A DNA stretch of 64,000 nucleotides from the NCBI RefSeq assembly GCF_000019725.1, contig NC_010510.1, positions 462,501 to 526,500 of the forward strand. The letters are read 5' to 3'. Positions 47,667-56,365 of the stretch are shown piece after piece. Position numbers and translations under genes: made by a program. Under the pieces are notes generated by a model that did no database searches, was not told the DNA's origin, and was given only the letters and a program-made list of their open reading frames with translations. This DNA is from Methylobacterium radiotolerans JCM 2831 (GTDB lineage Bacteria > Pseudomonadota > Alphaproteobacteria > Rhizobiales > Beijerinckiaceae). How positions within the stretch are numbered: position 1 is the stretch's first letter; each line of letters begins with the position of its first letter.

Positions 47667-48628
47667 TGGACGCCCTCGCCCGGGGCTGGCTCGTCGCGTG
47701 GCTCGTCTGGAGTGCGGTGCCGGTGGGCAGCCTCGTCCTGATGCTGATCCACGGCGTGACCGGCGGACGCTGGGGCGAGGCCCTGGCCCCCGCCCTGCGC
47801 CCGGCCGCCGCCCTGGTGCCGCTCGCCGGCCTGGCCTTCCTCGGCGTCGCGCTCGGCCTGCCCGCCCTCTATCCCTGGGCGGCCGAGGCAGGGAGGGTGA
47901 AGCCGGACGTCGCCCGGCTCTATCTCGATCCGGCCCTGTTCGACCTGCGGGCGGCGCTCGCGCTCGCCGGCTGGTCGGCCCTCGCCCTCCTCTACATCGC
48001 CGGGCGCTGCGGGCCGCTGGTCGCGGCTCTGGGCCTGAGCTTCTACGGGCTCACGATCAGCCTCGTGGCCGTGGACTGGATCCTCTCGGTCGAGCCGCAT
48101 TTCACCTCGTCCGCCTTCGCGGCGGGGATCGCCCTGCACCAGATCCTGGCGGCCCTCGCCTGGGCCGCTGTCGCGAGCCCGCCGGGGCTCGACGAGGCCC
48201 GCGCCGCGGACCTCGCCGGGCTGATCCTCGCGAGCCTGCTCGGCGTCCTCTACCTCGGCCTGATGTCCTACATCGTCGCGTGGTACGGCGACCTGCCCGC
48301 CAAGGCGGCGTGGTACCTGAAGCGCGGCACCGGGGCCTGGGTCGCCGTGCTCGCCGCCGCCGTCGCGCTCGGCGGGATCCTCCCCTTCGCGGCCCTGCTC
48401 TTCGCGAGGCTGCGCCGGAGCGCCGCCGCCCTGCGGGTCGTCGGGCTCCTCGTGCTGGTCGGAATCGCCCTGCACCTCGCGTGGTACGTGCTCCCGGCCT
48501 ACGGCGCGGATGCGGGGCTCGCCGCCCTCTTCGCCGTGCCGGGCCTCGCCCTGCTCGCCTCCGCCTCGCGGCCGGTCGGCCGCCGCGTCGCCCGCATCCG
48601 CGCCGCCGGGAGGCCGCGCCATGTCTGA
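47663..48628 (+). CDS. actF: alternative complex III subunit F (ActC-like membrane)
   Basis: A 321-residue membrane protein with about nine or ten hydrophobic segments, distantly like ActC. VDWILSVEPHFTSSAFA and DLPAKAAWYLKRGTG are conserved ActF stretches. The next gene starts 8 nt before its stop. Confidence 0.9.
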   Translation: MMDALARGWLVAWLVWSAVPVGSLVLMLIHGVTGGRWGEALAPALRPAAALVPLAGLAFLGVALGLPALYPWAAEAGRVKPDVARLYLDPALFDLRAALALAGWSALALLYIAGRCGPLVAALGLSFYGLTISLVAVDWILSVEPHFTSSAFAAGIALHQILAALAWAAVASPPGLDEARAADLAGLILASLLGVLYLGLMSYIVAWYGDLPAKAAWYLKRGTGAWVAVLAAAVALGGILPFAALLFARLRRSAAALRVVGLLVLVGIALHLAWYVLPAYGADAGLAALFAVPGLALLASASRPVGRRVARIRAAGRPRHV

Positions 48629-49190
48629 CCGAGCGCCTGACCGAGCGCCTGACCGAGCGCCTGACCGAGCATGCGACCGACCGGTGCCTCCGGCCGAGGG
48701 CCAGCTCCACACCGGCGTCCACGACGACGCGGTCGGCCATGCCCGCCCCGGCACGGAGGCGCCCGTCCTGGCCCTGCGCCCGGTGCTGCTGACCGGCCTG
48801 TTCATCGTGGTCTTCGTGGGCGCGACGCTGGCGGGCCTGCGCGTCTACTACACCCGCACCGTGACCCTGCCGCTGATGCGGCCGCCGCGCGATGTCCCCG
48901 AGCCCCGCCTCCAGCGTGCCCCGGCGCGCGACCTCGACGCCTTCCTGAGGGAGCAGAAGGCGCGGCTCACGGGCTATGCCTGGATCGACCGCGAGAAGGG
49001 CATCGCCCGCATGCCGGTCGACGCGGCGATGGCCCGCCTGGCGGCGCAGGGCGATGCCGGCTTCGCCGCGCCCCTCCAGCCCGAGCGGGTGCCCCCTCTC
49101 GGCAGCCGGGGCGGCGCCTCGGGCGCCCTGCCCTCCCCCGACGGGCAGCCCGGCAGCGCGCAGCGCGCCGCCTCCGAGGGGGAGCTCTGA
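48621..49190 (+). CDS. single-span membrane protein of unknown function in act-cta operon
   Basis: A 189-residue protein. The N-terminal cytosolic part has an Asp-Arg-Ala-Pro tandem repeat (residues 2-17), followed by one membrane helix (about 55-75) and a periplasmic tail. In the tail, FLREQKARLTGYAWIDREKGIARMPVDAAM resembles a short conserved segment seen next to oxidase genes. It overlaps actF by 8 nt and ends 1 nt into ctaC. It could be an assembly or linking factor between complex III and the oxidase; no function is known to me. Confidence 0.8.
   Translation: MSDRAPDRAPDRAPDRACDRPVPPAEGQLHTGVHDDAVGHARPGTEAPVLALRPVLLTGLFIVVFVGATLAGLRVYYTRTVTLPLMRPPRDVPEPRLQRAPARDLDAFLREQKARLTGYAWIDREKGIARMPVDAAMARLAAQGDAGFAAPLQPERVPPLGSRGGASGALPSPDGQPGSAQRAASEGEL
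48625..48672 (+). repeat. 12-bp in-frame tandem repeat
   Basis: Three perfect copies of CTGACCGAGCGC (48625-48660) and a fourth differing at its last two bases (48661-48672) lie at the 5' end of the unknown membrane protein gene. The unit is a multiple of three, so copy changes keep the frame and lengthen an Asp-Arg-Ala-Pro stretch. The first copy also overlaps the actF stop. Confidence 0.85.
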
Positions 49191-50269
49191 TGGAATCCCT
49201 CCTGCCCGCTTGGCTGATGCCGGTGGCGGCCTCGACGCAGGCCGCCAAGGTCGACCGGATCTTCATCGGCCTCACGATCATCTCCGCGCTGATCGTGCTC
49301 CTCGTGGTCGGCCTCGTGGTGACCTTCGCGATCCGCTACCGGCGGGGGTCGAAGGCCGACCGCGGGCCGCTGCCGGAAGTGGTCTCCCGCGAGTTCGAGA
49401 TCGGCTGGACCGCCGCCACGCTGTTCGTGTTCGTCTTCATCTTCTGGTGGGCTGCGTCGGCCGAGATCACCGCCTTCTCGCCGCCCAAGGACGCGCTCGA
49501 GGTCCACATCGTCGGCAAGCAGTGGATGTGGAAGGCGCAGAGCGCCAACGGCGCCCGCGAGATCAACGAGCTGCACGTGCCGGTGAACGCGCCGGTGCGC
49601 CTCGTCCTGACCTCGCAGGACGTGATCCACTCCTTCTACATCCCGGCCTTCCGGCTGAAGCGCGACGCGATGCCCGATCAGACGACCGAGGCGTGGTTCC
49701 AGGCCACCAAGACCGGCACGTTCCAGCTGATGTGCACCGAATATTGCGGCACCGACCACGCCCGGATGCTCGGCCGGGTGATCGTGATGGAGCCGCAGGA
49801 CTACGCGTCCTGGCTCTCGGCCCAGCCGGAGGGCGACGACCTCGCCCACCAGGGCGAGCGCCTGTTCTCGGCCCGGGGCTGCTCGGGCTGCCACGCCCCG
49901 GGCTCGTCGGTCCACGCCCCGAGCCTCGCCGGCATCTGGGGGCAGGCGGTGCAGCTCGCGGGAGACAAGCGCGCGACGGTCGACGCGGCCTATATCCGCG
50001 ACTCGATCCTCCAGCCGGCCCGGGACATCGTTGCGGGCTACGCGCCGGTCATGCCGAGCTACGCCGGCCTGCTGTCGGACGGGGAGATCCAGGAGCTCAC
50101 CGCCTATATCCGCTCGCTGGGCGCGGGCCCGCGGGTGATCCGCACGCCCGGCCTGCCGCCCCTGTCGTCGCGGGTTCCGGGCACCGCGCCCGCCCGCAGC
50201 CCCGCCATGGTGCCGGGCGCCCCCGTCTCCGACACCCCGGCCCCCGCCGGACCGGCGGTGCGGCCGTGA
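49190..50269 (+). CDS. ctaC: cytochrome c oxidase subunit II with fused cytochrome c (caa3-type)
   Basis: A 359-residue COX2. Two N-terminal helices lead to a CuA domain with C182, C186, H190 and M193 in CTEYCGTDHARM, and HSFYIPAF upstream. A C-terminal cytochrome c domain follows, with C231-C234-H235 in CSGCHAPG and a Met in PVMPSYAG. The fused heme marks a caa3 oxidase, which can take electrons directly from a complex such as ActE. A Pro-rich tail ends the protein. Confidence 0.95.
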   Translation: MESLLPAWLMPVAASTQAAKVDRIFIGLTIISALIVLLVVGLVVTFAIRYRRGSKADRGPLPEVVSREFEIGWTAATLFVFVFIFWWAASAEITAFSPPKDALEVHIVGKQWMWKAQSANGAREINELHVPVNAPVRLVLTSQDVIHSFYIPAFRLKRDAMPDQTTEAWFQATKTGTFQLMCTEYCGTDHARMLGRVIVMEPQDYASWLSAQPEGDDLAHQGERLFSARGCSGCHAPGSSVHAPSLAGIWGQAVQLAGDKRATVDAAYIRDSILQPARDIVAGYAPVMPSYAGLLSDGEIQELTAYIRSLGAGPRVIRTPGLPPLSSRVPGTAPARSPAMVPGAPVSDTPAPAGPAVRP

Positions 50270-50297
50270 CCCCGTCCCGGCGACCAGGAGAGCGCGC

Positions 50298-51995
50298 ATG
50301 AGCAGCCGCGTCGCGCAGAGCCCCCTCAGCCTCGCCGACCCGGACGAGCTGGCCCTCGGCCTGCCCGAGAGCTACCTCGCGGCCGGGAGCACGCTCGGAT
50401 CGTGGCTCACGACCACCGACCACAAGCGCATCGCGATCCTCTACGCGCTGTCGGTGACCCTGTTCTTCTTCATCGGGGGCGCGGCCGCCACGATGGTGCG
50501 GCTGGAGCTGTTCACCCCCCAGGCCGACCTCGTCGGCGCCGACACCTACAACAAGCTGTTCACGCTCCACGGCGTGATCATGGTGTGGTTCTTCCTGATC
50601 CCGTCGATCCCCACTACGTTCGGCAACTTCCTGCTGCCCCTGATGATCGGCGCGCGGGACCTCGCCTTCCCGAAGCTCAACCTCGCGAGCTGGTACCTCA
50701 ACGTCGTCGGCGGGCTGATCACCGCCGCCGCCGTCGTGGCGGGCGGCATCGACACCGGCTGGACCTTCTACGTCCCCTATTCCACCACCTTCTCCAACAC
50801 CGCCGTCACGGTGGGCGTGCTCGGCGTGTTCGTCTCCGGCTTCTCGACCATCGCCACGGGGGTGAACTTCATCGCGACCACGCACCTGCTGCGGGCGCCG
50901 GGGATGACGTGGTTCCGTCTGCCGCTCTTCGTCTGGGCCATGTACACGACGAGCCTGATCTTCGTGCTCGCCACCCCCGTGCTGGCCCTGACGCTGCTCC
51001 TCGTCGTGGCCGAGCGCAGCCTCGGGCTGCCGATCTTCGACCCCGCGAAGGGCGGCGACCCGATCCTGTTCCAGCACCTGTTCTGGTTCTACTCGCACCC
51101 GGCCGTCTACATCATGCTCCTGCCGGGCATGGGTATCGTCTCGGAGGTGATCACCTGCTTCGCGCGGCGGCGGATCTTCGGCTACGAGTTCATGGTCTAC
51201 GCGCTCGTGGCCATCGCGGTGATCGGCTTCTTCACCTGGGGCCACCACATGTTCACCTCGGGCATGTCGCCCTACGCGGCCCTGATCTTCTCGTTCCTGT
51301 CCTTCGTGGTCGCCGTGCCCTCGGCGATCAAGGTGTTCAACTGGACCGCCACCCTCTATCGCGGGCAAGTCGGGTTCGAGTCGCCGATGCTCTACGTGCT
51401 GGGCTACATCGGCCTGTTCACGGTGGGCGGCCTGACGGGGCTGTTCCTCGCCTCGATCCCGATCGACGTGCACGTGCAGGACACGTATTTCGTCGTGGCG
51501 CACTTCCACTACATCATGGTCGGCGCGACCGTCTCCGCCTACTTCGCCGGGCTGCACTTCTGGTGGCCGAAATTCACCGGTCGAATGTACCCGGAGACCT
51601 GGGCGAAGTTCGCAGCCGTGCTGATGTTCTTCGGCTTCAACCTGACCTTCTTCCCGCAATTCATCGCGGGCTACCTCGGCATGCCGCGGCGCTACCACGT
51701 CTACCCGCCGGAATTCCAGCTCTGGAACGTGCTCTCCTCCTCCGGCGCCGCGGTGCTGGCGGCGGCCTACCTGATGCCGCTCGGCTATCTGACGTGGTCG
51801 CTGTTCTTCGGCGCGCGGGCGGTGAACGATCCGTGGAACGCCGCGGGCCTCGAGTGGCGCACCACCTCGCCGCCGCCGCGGGACAACTTCGTCGGTCGAC
51901 CGGCCGTGCTCGGCAAGCCCTACAACTACCACCCGGAGGGCGCGGTCCCCCTCCAGGACCAGCCGCGCGTCCCCTCGCAGGGCTCGCTGACATGA
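50298..51995 (+). CDS. ctaD: cytochrome c oxidase subunit I (A2-type)
   Basis: A 565-residue heme-copper oxidase subunit. Copper and heme residues include H267 and Tyr271 in FYSHPAVYIMLLPG, GHHMFTSGM and the double-His helix HVQDTYFVVAHFHYIMVG. The YSHP motif (Y265-S266-H267) instead of xGHPE places it in the A2 group, the type used in the caa3 of Rhodothermus. It starts 28 nt after ctaC, with AGGAGAG upstream. Confidence 0.96.
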   Translation: MSSRVAQSPLSLADPDELALGLPESYLAAGSTLGSWLTTTDHKRIAILYALSVTLFFFIGGAAATMVRLELFTPQADLVGADTYNKLFTLHGVIMVWFFLIPSIPTTFGNFLLPLMIGARDLAFPKLNLASWYLNVVGGLITAAAVVAGGIDTGWTFYVPYSTTFSNTAVTVGVLGVFVSGFSTIATGVNFIATTHLLRAPGMTWFRLPLFVWAMYTTSLIFVLATPVLALTLLLVVAERSLGLPIFDPAKGGDPILFQHLFWFYSHPAVYIMLLPGMGIVSEVITCFARRRIFGYEFMVYALVAIAVIGFFTWGHHMFTSGMSPYAALIFSFLSFVVAVPSAIKVFNWTATLYRGQVGFESPMLYVLGYIGLFTVGGLTGLFLASIPIDVHVQDTYFVVAHFHYIMVGATVSAYFAGLHFWWPKFTGRMYPETWAKFAAVLMFFGFNLTFFPQFIAGYLGMPRRYHVYPPEFQLWNVLSSSGAAVLAAAYLMPLGYLTWSLFFGARAVNDPWNAAGLEWRTTSPPPRDNFVGRPAVLGKPYNYHPEGAVPLQDQPRVPSQGSLT

Positions 51996-52669
51996 GCGAT
52001 CCCGCCGTCGCCCCCGACGCCCTGCTCCGCGAACCGTGGGACGGGCTGAAGCTCCCCGAGGACGCGGCGCTGTCCGCCCAGCGCTTCGGCGCAACCTTCG
52101 GCATCTGGATCTTCATCGCCAGCGAGGTGCTGTTCTTCGGGGCCCTGTTTCTGTTCTACGCCGCCGTGCGGCTGGAGCACGCCGAGGCCTTCGCGCAGGC
52201 GGCCCGGGAGACGAACATCGTCTACGGCACCCTCAACACCGCGATCCTTCTGACCAGCGGGCTGACCGCCGCCGTCGCCTCGCGCGCCTCCGACCACCCG
52301 TCCCTGCGCCGCCTGACGCTGTGGTGCCTCGCGGCGACCGCGCTCCTCGGCCTCGCCTTCCTGGCCGTGAAGGGTTTGGAGTATCGCGAGGACATCGCCG
52401 AGCACCTCGTGCCGGGAGCGGCCTTCAAGCTCAAGGAGCCCGCCACGCAGCTGTTCTTCGGCTTCTACTGGCTGTCGACCGGCATTCACGGCCTCCACCT
52501 GATGATCGGCGTCGGCCTCGTCGCGCGGCTGGTCCGGATCGGCTGGCGGGACCCCGGGCGCCTGCCCGGAAGCCCGCAGGTCGAGGTCGCGACGCTCTAC
52601 TGGGGGTTCGTCGACATGGTCTGGCTGTTCCTCTACCCGGCCCTCTACCTCGTGGGGCGCGCGGGATGA
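51992..52669 (+). CDS. ctaE: cytochrome c oxidase subunit III
   Basis: A 225-residue COX3 with about five helices. FGIWIFIASEVLFFGALFLFYAAVR and FFGFYWLSTGIHGLHLMIGV are the conserved stretches, and the C-terminal YWGFVDMVWLFLYP is characteristic. The ATG overlaps the ctaD stop by 4 nt and the stop overlaps the next gene by 4 nt. Confidence 0.95.
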   Translation: MSDPAVAPDALLREPWDGLKLPEDAALSAQRFGATFGIWIFIASEVLFFGALFLFYAAVRLEHAEAFAQAARETNIVYGTLNTAILLTSGLTAAVASRASDHPSLRRLTLWCLAATALLGLAFLAVKGLEYREDIAEHLVPGAAFKLKEPATQLFFGFYWLSTGIHGLHLMIGVGLVARLVRIGWRDPGRLPGSPQVEVATLYWGFVDMVWLFLYPALYLVGRAG

Positions 52670-52962
52670 GCGCCCCCGTCTCCGCGGGCGCGATCTGGCG
52701 CCGCGTGCTGCCGGTCTGGCTCGGCCTGATGGCGCTGCTGGCGGTCGGCTGCGCGCTCGCCTACGCGCCGCTGGGCGCCTGGAACCCGGCGGTGAGCTTC
52801 GCCGTCGCCGCCACGCAGGCCGGTCTCGTGGCCCTCCTGTTCATGCGCCTCGTCCGGGCCCCGGCCCTGATCCGCCTGACGGCCGCCTGCGGCCTGTTCT
52901 GGTCGGCGATCCTGTTCACGCTGACCCTGGCCGACGTGCTGAGCCGCCTCGCGCGGACCTGA
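52666..52962 (+). CDS. small oxidase subunit IV-like membrane protein
   Basis: A 98-residue protein with three hydrophobic helices. Its position directly after ctaE with an ATGA overlap and its length and topology match bacterial cytochrome c oxidase subunit IV (prokaryotic COX4/CtaF-like). AATQAGLVALLFMRL with LFMRL is typical. It is the last gene of the operon and is convergent with DUF421 (7 nt gap). Confidence 0.85.
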   Translation: MSAPVSAGAIWRRVLPVWLGLMALLAVGCALAYAPLGAWNPAVSFAVAATQAGLVALLFMRLVRAPALIRLTAACGLFWSAILFTLTLADVLSRLART

Positions 52963-52969
52963 CGCCGGC

Positions 52970-53452
52970 TCAGCTCGCCCGCTTCACCGTGATCTTGCCG
53001 CTGGGCTCCAGGGTGATCCGGGCGGTCTCGCCGACGCTGTCGATCCCCGCCTGCCGCAGCGCCTCCGCGAGGTCCGCCGCGCTCACCGACTGGCGCAGCC
53101 GGGCGGCTTCGTCGAGCCGTCCGCCGCGGCTCAGATCGATCGCCGCACCCTCGACGAGCCGCGCCAGACGCGGGGACCGCGTCGCGCCCTGCGCCAGCAG
53201 CCAGTGGAGCAGCACGAGGATCGTGCTCGCCGCCATCGTGCCGAACAGCGGCGCGCTTCCGGTCAAGGCCCGGCTGAGGGAGGAGCCGAGCATGATCGAC
53301 ACGACGATATCGAGCGCCGACCACTTGCCGAAGGTCCTCCGGCCCGAGAGCCGCATCAGCAGCAGCCCGTAAGCGAAGATGAGCACGGCGCGCGCACATT
53401 CCTGCCAGAGGGTCAGGTCGCGGCCGGTGCCGAAGAGGGTGTCGAGGAACAT
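52970..53452 (-). CDS. DUF421/YetF-like membrane protein
   Basis: A 160-residue YetF-type protein with three N-terminal helices and a C-terminal cytosolic domain. RLSGRRTFGKWSALDIVVSIMLGSSLSRALTG is the DUF421 signature. The function of the family is unclear. The ATG at 53452 is preferred; a longer frame to 53545 adds an unlikely N-terminus. Upstream DNA to 53652 holds no supported gene. Confidence 0.85.
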   Translation of the reverse strand: MFLDTLFGTGRDLTLWQECARAVLIFAYGLLLMRLSGRRTFGKWSALDIVVSIMLGSSLSRALTGSAPLFGTMAASTILVLLHWLLAQGATRSPRLARLVEGAAIDLSRGGRLDEAARLRQSVSAADLAEALRQAGIDSVGETARITLEPSGKITVKRAS

Positions 53453-53652
53453 CGCGGTGACCTCTGGGTGCCCGAATCCTCCGACAGCGCAACCGCCCTG
53501 CCGCGGGATCCCACGGGCCGCAGGCGCGGCCTGGAAATAGGTCACCTGAAATCGACCCGAGGCACTCCGTCCGCACGCGAGCCGATCCGATCGGGCGGAA
53601 TGCCATCGGCGCTTACCGAAAGCGGTCAGTATCGCGCCTTCTCCGGCAAGGG

Positions 53653-53871
53653 TTACTGTGCTCGCCCCGGCCCGTCCCTCAAACCCAATCGCAAAGCCAT
53701 CGCGAGCAGGGCGCTCAGCGTGATCCAGTCACCGCCATCGATCCGCCAGCGGGCGAAGTCGTCATCCGGTTCAACCGTGTAGCCGTGACACTGAAGGACC
53801 GCGACCGCGTCGAGCACTGGGTCATCGCTTTCGTCTACGCGGGTATTGTTTCGGTCACGAGCGTGGGTCAT
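53653..53871 (-). CDS. tiny ORF 1 of three, unknown protein
   Basis: A 72-residue protein with an acidic N-terminal half and an amphipathic C-terminal part (WRIDGGDWITLSALLAMALRLGL). It overlaps the previous small gene by 17 nt. No family is recognised. The balanced amino-acid composition and the chain of overlaps make it more likely real than chance. Confidence 0.5.
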   Translation of the reverse strand: MTHARDRNNTRVDESDDPVLDAVAVLQCHGYTVEPDDDFARWRIDGGDWITLSALLAMALRLGLRDGPGRAQ

Positions 53872-54079
53872 GGCTGCGGCTCACCACATCCGCGATCTGG
53901 AACAGGAGGTCGCCCACGACGCCGATCGGCAGCAGGACGCAGAACTCACTGTCGTCGGGCGAGCGCAATCGAACCGCCAGCGTGTCGCCGCCGTCGATGA
54001 TCTCGACTGATCGCACGCCCGCGGCTCCCAGTACGAACGGGACCTCGTTGTACGACGCCGTCATCCTGAGGCCGATCAC
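53855..54079 (-). CDS. tiny ORF 2 of three, unknown protein
   Basis: A 74-residue protein (or 69 from the ATG at 54064). It looks like a small mixed alpha/beta fold: FVLGAAGVRSVEIIDGGDTLAVRLRS, then EFCVLLPIGVVGDLLFQIADVV. The GTG start overlaps the stop of ORF 3 by 4 nt (GTGA), and its own stop overlaps ORF 1. No family is recognised. Confidence 0.5.
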   Translation of the reverse strand: MIGLRMTASYNEVPFVLGAAGVRSVEIIDGGDTLAVRLRSPDDSEFCVLLPIGVVGDLLFQIADVVSRSHDPRS

Positions 54080-54300
54080 GCGGCTTCCGTCTCGAGGGCG
54101 ACGTCGGCCAGATAGGCCGCTAGGCGCGCGCGAGCCTGAAAGTCCGACGCTTCGATGACGAAGCCCGCACCGCCGGGGGACGTGTCATAGCGTCGAAGAA
54201 CGGATTCGGCCTTGAGCGCAGCCTCTCGCTCAGTCGTCGCGAGGAGGATGCGCCGGTCGCCGTTGATACAGATCGTGATGCGGAATGGAGCGCGCTTCAT
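54076..54300 (-). CDS. tiny ORF 3 of three, unknown protein
   Basis: A 74-residue protein, first in the small operon. It begins MKRAPFRITICINGDRRILLATTEREAALKAESVLRRY and ends acidic. A beta-strand/alpha-helix pattern is visible. It is the most convincing of the three by start context. Their shared direction and close overlaps suggest joint function, possibly a small complex. No family is recognised. Confidence 0.5.
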   Translation of the reverse strand: MKRAPFRITICINGDRRILLATTEREAALKAESVLRRYDTSPGGAGFVIEASDFQARARLAAYLADVALETEAA

Positions 54301-55411
54301 GCCTGGACCGCCTAGGTCTTCTCGCCGCGCTATCGCGATCGATTGGTCCAGTTACGGTCAAGCTGGCAAAACCGTTCCTCGAGCCGAGCGGGGATTTCTG
54401 GTCGCGTTATTCGCGGCGGTCTCCATCAGGCTCACACTCGGCGCACCCGTTAGATCGCCGGGGGGATGCGTTTCAACGATCTGGCATTCGCCATCGTCCA
54501 GGCCGACGGAGGCTGAGGCCCAGCCCTCGATCAAAGATGGAGACGCAGGTCGGCTCCACGGCCCGCGCGCAGATGACGGCCGCGCGCGGCACTCCGACCG
54601 GCTTCTCAGCCGAACCCCGGACATCGGCAAGCTCAAGATCCGTGAGGAGCACGAACTCCGGGAAGCGCCGGAGCGATCGAACCGGCGCCCGTGGTGGACC
54701 GCGTGTCGCCTCGGTCACAGCCGGCACGCCCATGCGGTGACCGCGCTGAGGCTGCGATAGCGACTGGACGCGAGGCACTCGCGCAGCCGCCGCGCCCTCT
54801 TCCTGGATGATCGAGACGGTCCGGTGCATCTCACGGGCATCGCCGGAGTGATCCATCTTCGGATTGTCCTTTACGATACAGCTGACACAGCGCGATCTCC
54901 CTGCTCGGGGTAGGCTCAGGTGAGACAGCGCTTGAGGCGCTTCCGCCGTCCGGAACGGATCGCTCAACCGTTCGGAGGCGACATCGGCGGATAGCCAAGG
55001 ACTATCGGATGGATACAGCCTCGGTGGGCAGCCGGTGAGGGGGTCATTCAAGGAGACGAGGAGCGGCGCGAGCGACCACCGCGGCTGTGTCTGCTTCGGT
55101 GTCTCGATCGACCAGAAGCGGACGGGCAGACAGCCACCCGCCTCGGACGCCGAGGGGAGGTGCCAACCATCAGGCGCCGCCCCCTCAATCTGACCGACTT
55201 TGGTCGTCTTCGAAGCACCGCTGATCGTCGGCGCGGTGTTCCCAGCCCCGCCGACGCTGGTAACGCTCCCCACCATCAACGCATTTGTGAAGTGTCGGGC
55301 ACCGGCGTCGGGCAACCAATGCCGTGCGGTGTCCGTCGAGAAGATGACTTGCCACCGGGTCACCGTCGCGCAGCGACGCCGTTCCCGACCCGCATCGAGC
55401 CGGAGCCGACC
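54301..55411. other. 1.1-kb lower-GC stretch without a recognisable gene
   Basis: Hand counts of two 60-base lines here give 55% and 60% GC, well below the surrounding genes. A 296-codon frame on the minus strand (54473-55363) is the longest candidate, with residue content that looks less like GC-driven noise (for example WQVIFSTDTARHWLPDAGARHF), but I recognise no family and no good ribosome site. It may be a decayed gene, a foreign fragment or regulatory DNA for the next gene. Confidence 0.4.
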
Positions 55412-56158
55412 ATGCCGTCAGCCGCCCGCAAGGCCGTCCTGTACCGGATGGTCACCCCCGAACACACGTGCCCCTACGGCCTGAAGGCCAAGGACCTGCT
55501 CGAACGCCAGGGTTTCGAGGTCGAGGATCACCTCCTGACCGACCGGGCCGAGACCGACCGCTTCAAGGCCGAGCACCAGGTCACGTCGACGCCGCAGACC
55601 TTCATCAACGGCGCGCGCGTCGGCGGCTTCGACGACCTACAGCGCCACTTCGGCAAGGCCGCCAACGATCCGAACAAGCCGACCTACACGCCCGTCATCG
55701 CGGTCTTCTCGATGACGGCGCTGATGGCCTTGGCGGCCAGCTACGCCGTGTACGGCACGCCGCTGACGATGCGCGCGGCGGAGTGGTTCGTCGCCTTCAG
55801 CATGTGCGTGCTCGCCCTGCTGAAGCTCCAGGACGTCGAGTCGTTCTCCTCGATGTTCCTGGGCTACGACCTGCTCGGGCGGCGATGGGTCCGCTACGCC
55901 TACGCCTACCCGTTTCTGGAGGGGATCGCGGGTGTCCTGATGGTGGCGGGCGCGCTGAACTGGATCTCGATCCCGGTGGCGCTGTTCATCGGCACGGTCG
56001 GGGCGGTGTCGGTGTTCAAGGCGGTCTACGTCGATCAGCGAGACATCAAATGCGCTTGTGTGGGCGGGGCGAGCAAGGTGCCGCTCGGCTTCGTCTCGCT
56101 GACTGAGAACGTGATGATGGTCGCGATGGCCCTTTGGATGCTGGCGATGCACCACTGA
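55412..56158 (+). CDS. glutaredoxin-MauE/DoxX fusion membrane protein
   Basis: A 248-residue protein. Residues about 9-85 are glutaredoxin-like, with CPYG in place of CPYC, the cis-Pro segment STPQTFINGARVGGFDDL. Four helices follow (about 95-245) of the MauE type, ending with DIKCACVGGASKVPLGF. MauE proteins supply disulfides or electrons to periplasmic proteins. The one-Cys glutaredoxin could pass electrons through the Cys pair near the C-terminus. The ATG at 55412 is preferred over longer frames. Confidence 0.82.
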   Translation: MPSAARKAVLYRMVTPEHTCPYGLKAKDLLERQGFEVEDHLLTDRAETDRFKAEHQVTSTPQTFINGARVGGFDDLQRHFGKAANDPNKPTYTPVIAVFSMTALMALAASYAVYGTPLTMRAAEWFVAFSMCVLALLKLQDVESFSSMFLGYDLLGRRWVRYAYAYPFLEGIAGVLMVAGALNWISIPVALFIGTVGAVSVFKAVYVDQRDIKCACVGGASKVPLGFVSLTENVMMVAMALWMLAMHH

Positions 56159-56365
56159 GCGCCGCCCACGCCAGCCCGTCGAGCCGCCTGAACCGTGCGC
56201 AGTCGCCGATGGCGCAGGCATCATGCCAGGTCGCGGCCAAGCTTCGTGAGGTCGCGGCCCAGTGACGGGCATCCAGCCTCGCGGACGTACCCCATGGGAC
56301 CGCTCCGCCCCGTGCACCGTCTCCGGTCGGTGACCGGCGGCATCCGGGGACGAGGCAGGCGTTTG

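Noticed and set aside
48625..48672. Short tandem repeat considered as CRISPR or origin iterons
   Set aside because: There are no spacers, the unit is 12 bp and in frame with a gene, and no replication gene is nearby.
54473..55363. 296-codon minus-strand frame as a confident gene
   Set aside because: It has no recognised family, no clear ribosome site, and the strand context is uncertain. It is kept only as part of the unexplained stretch.
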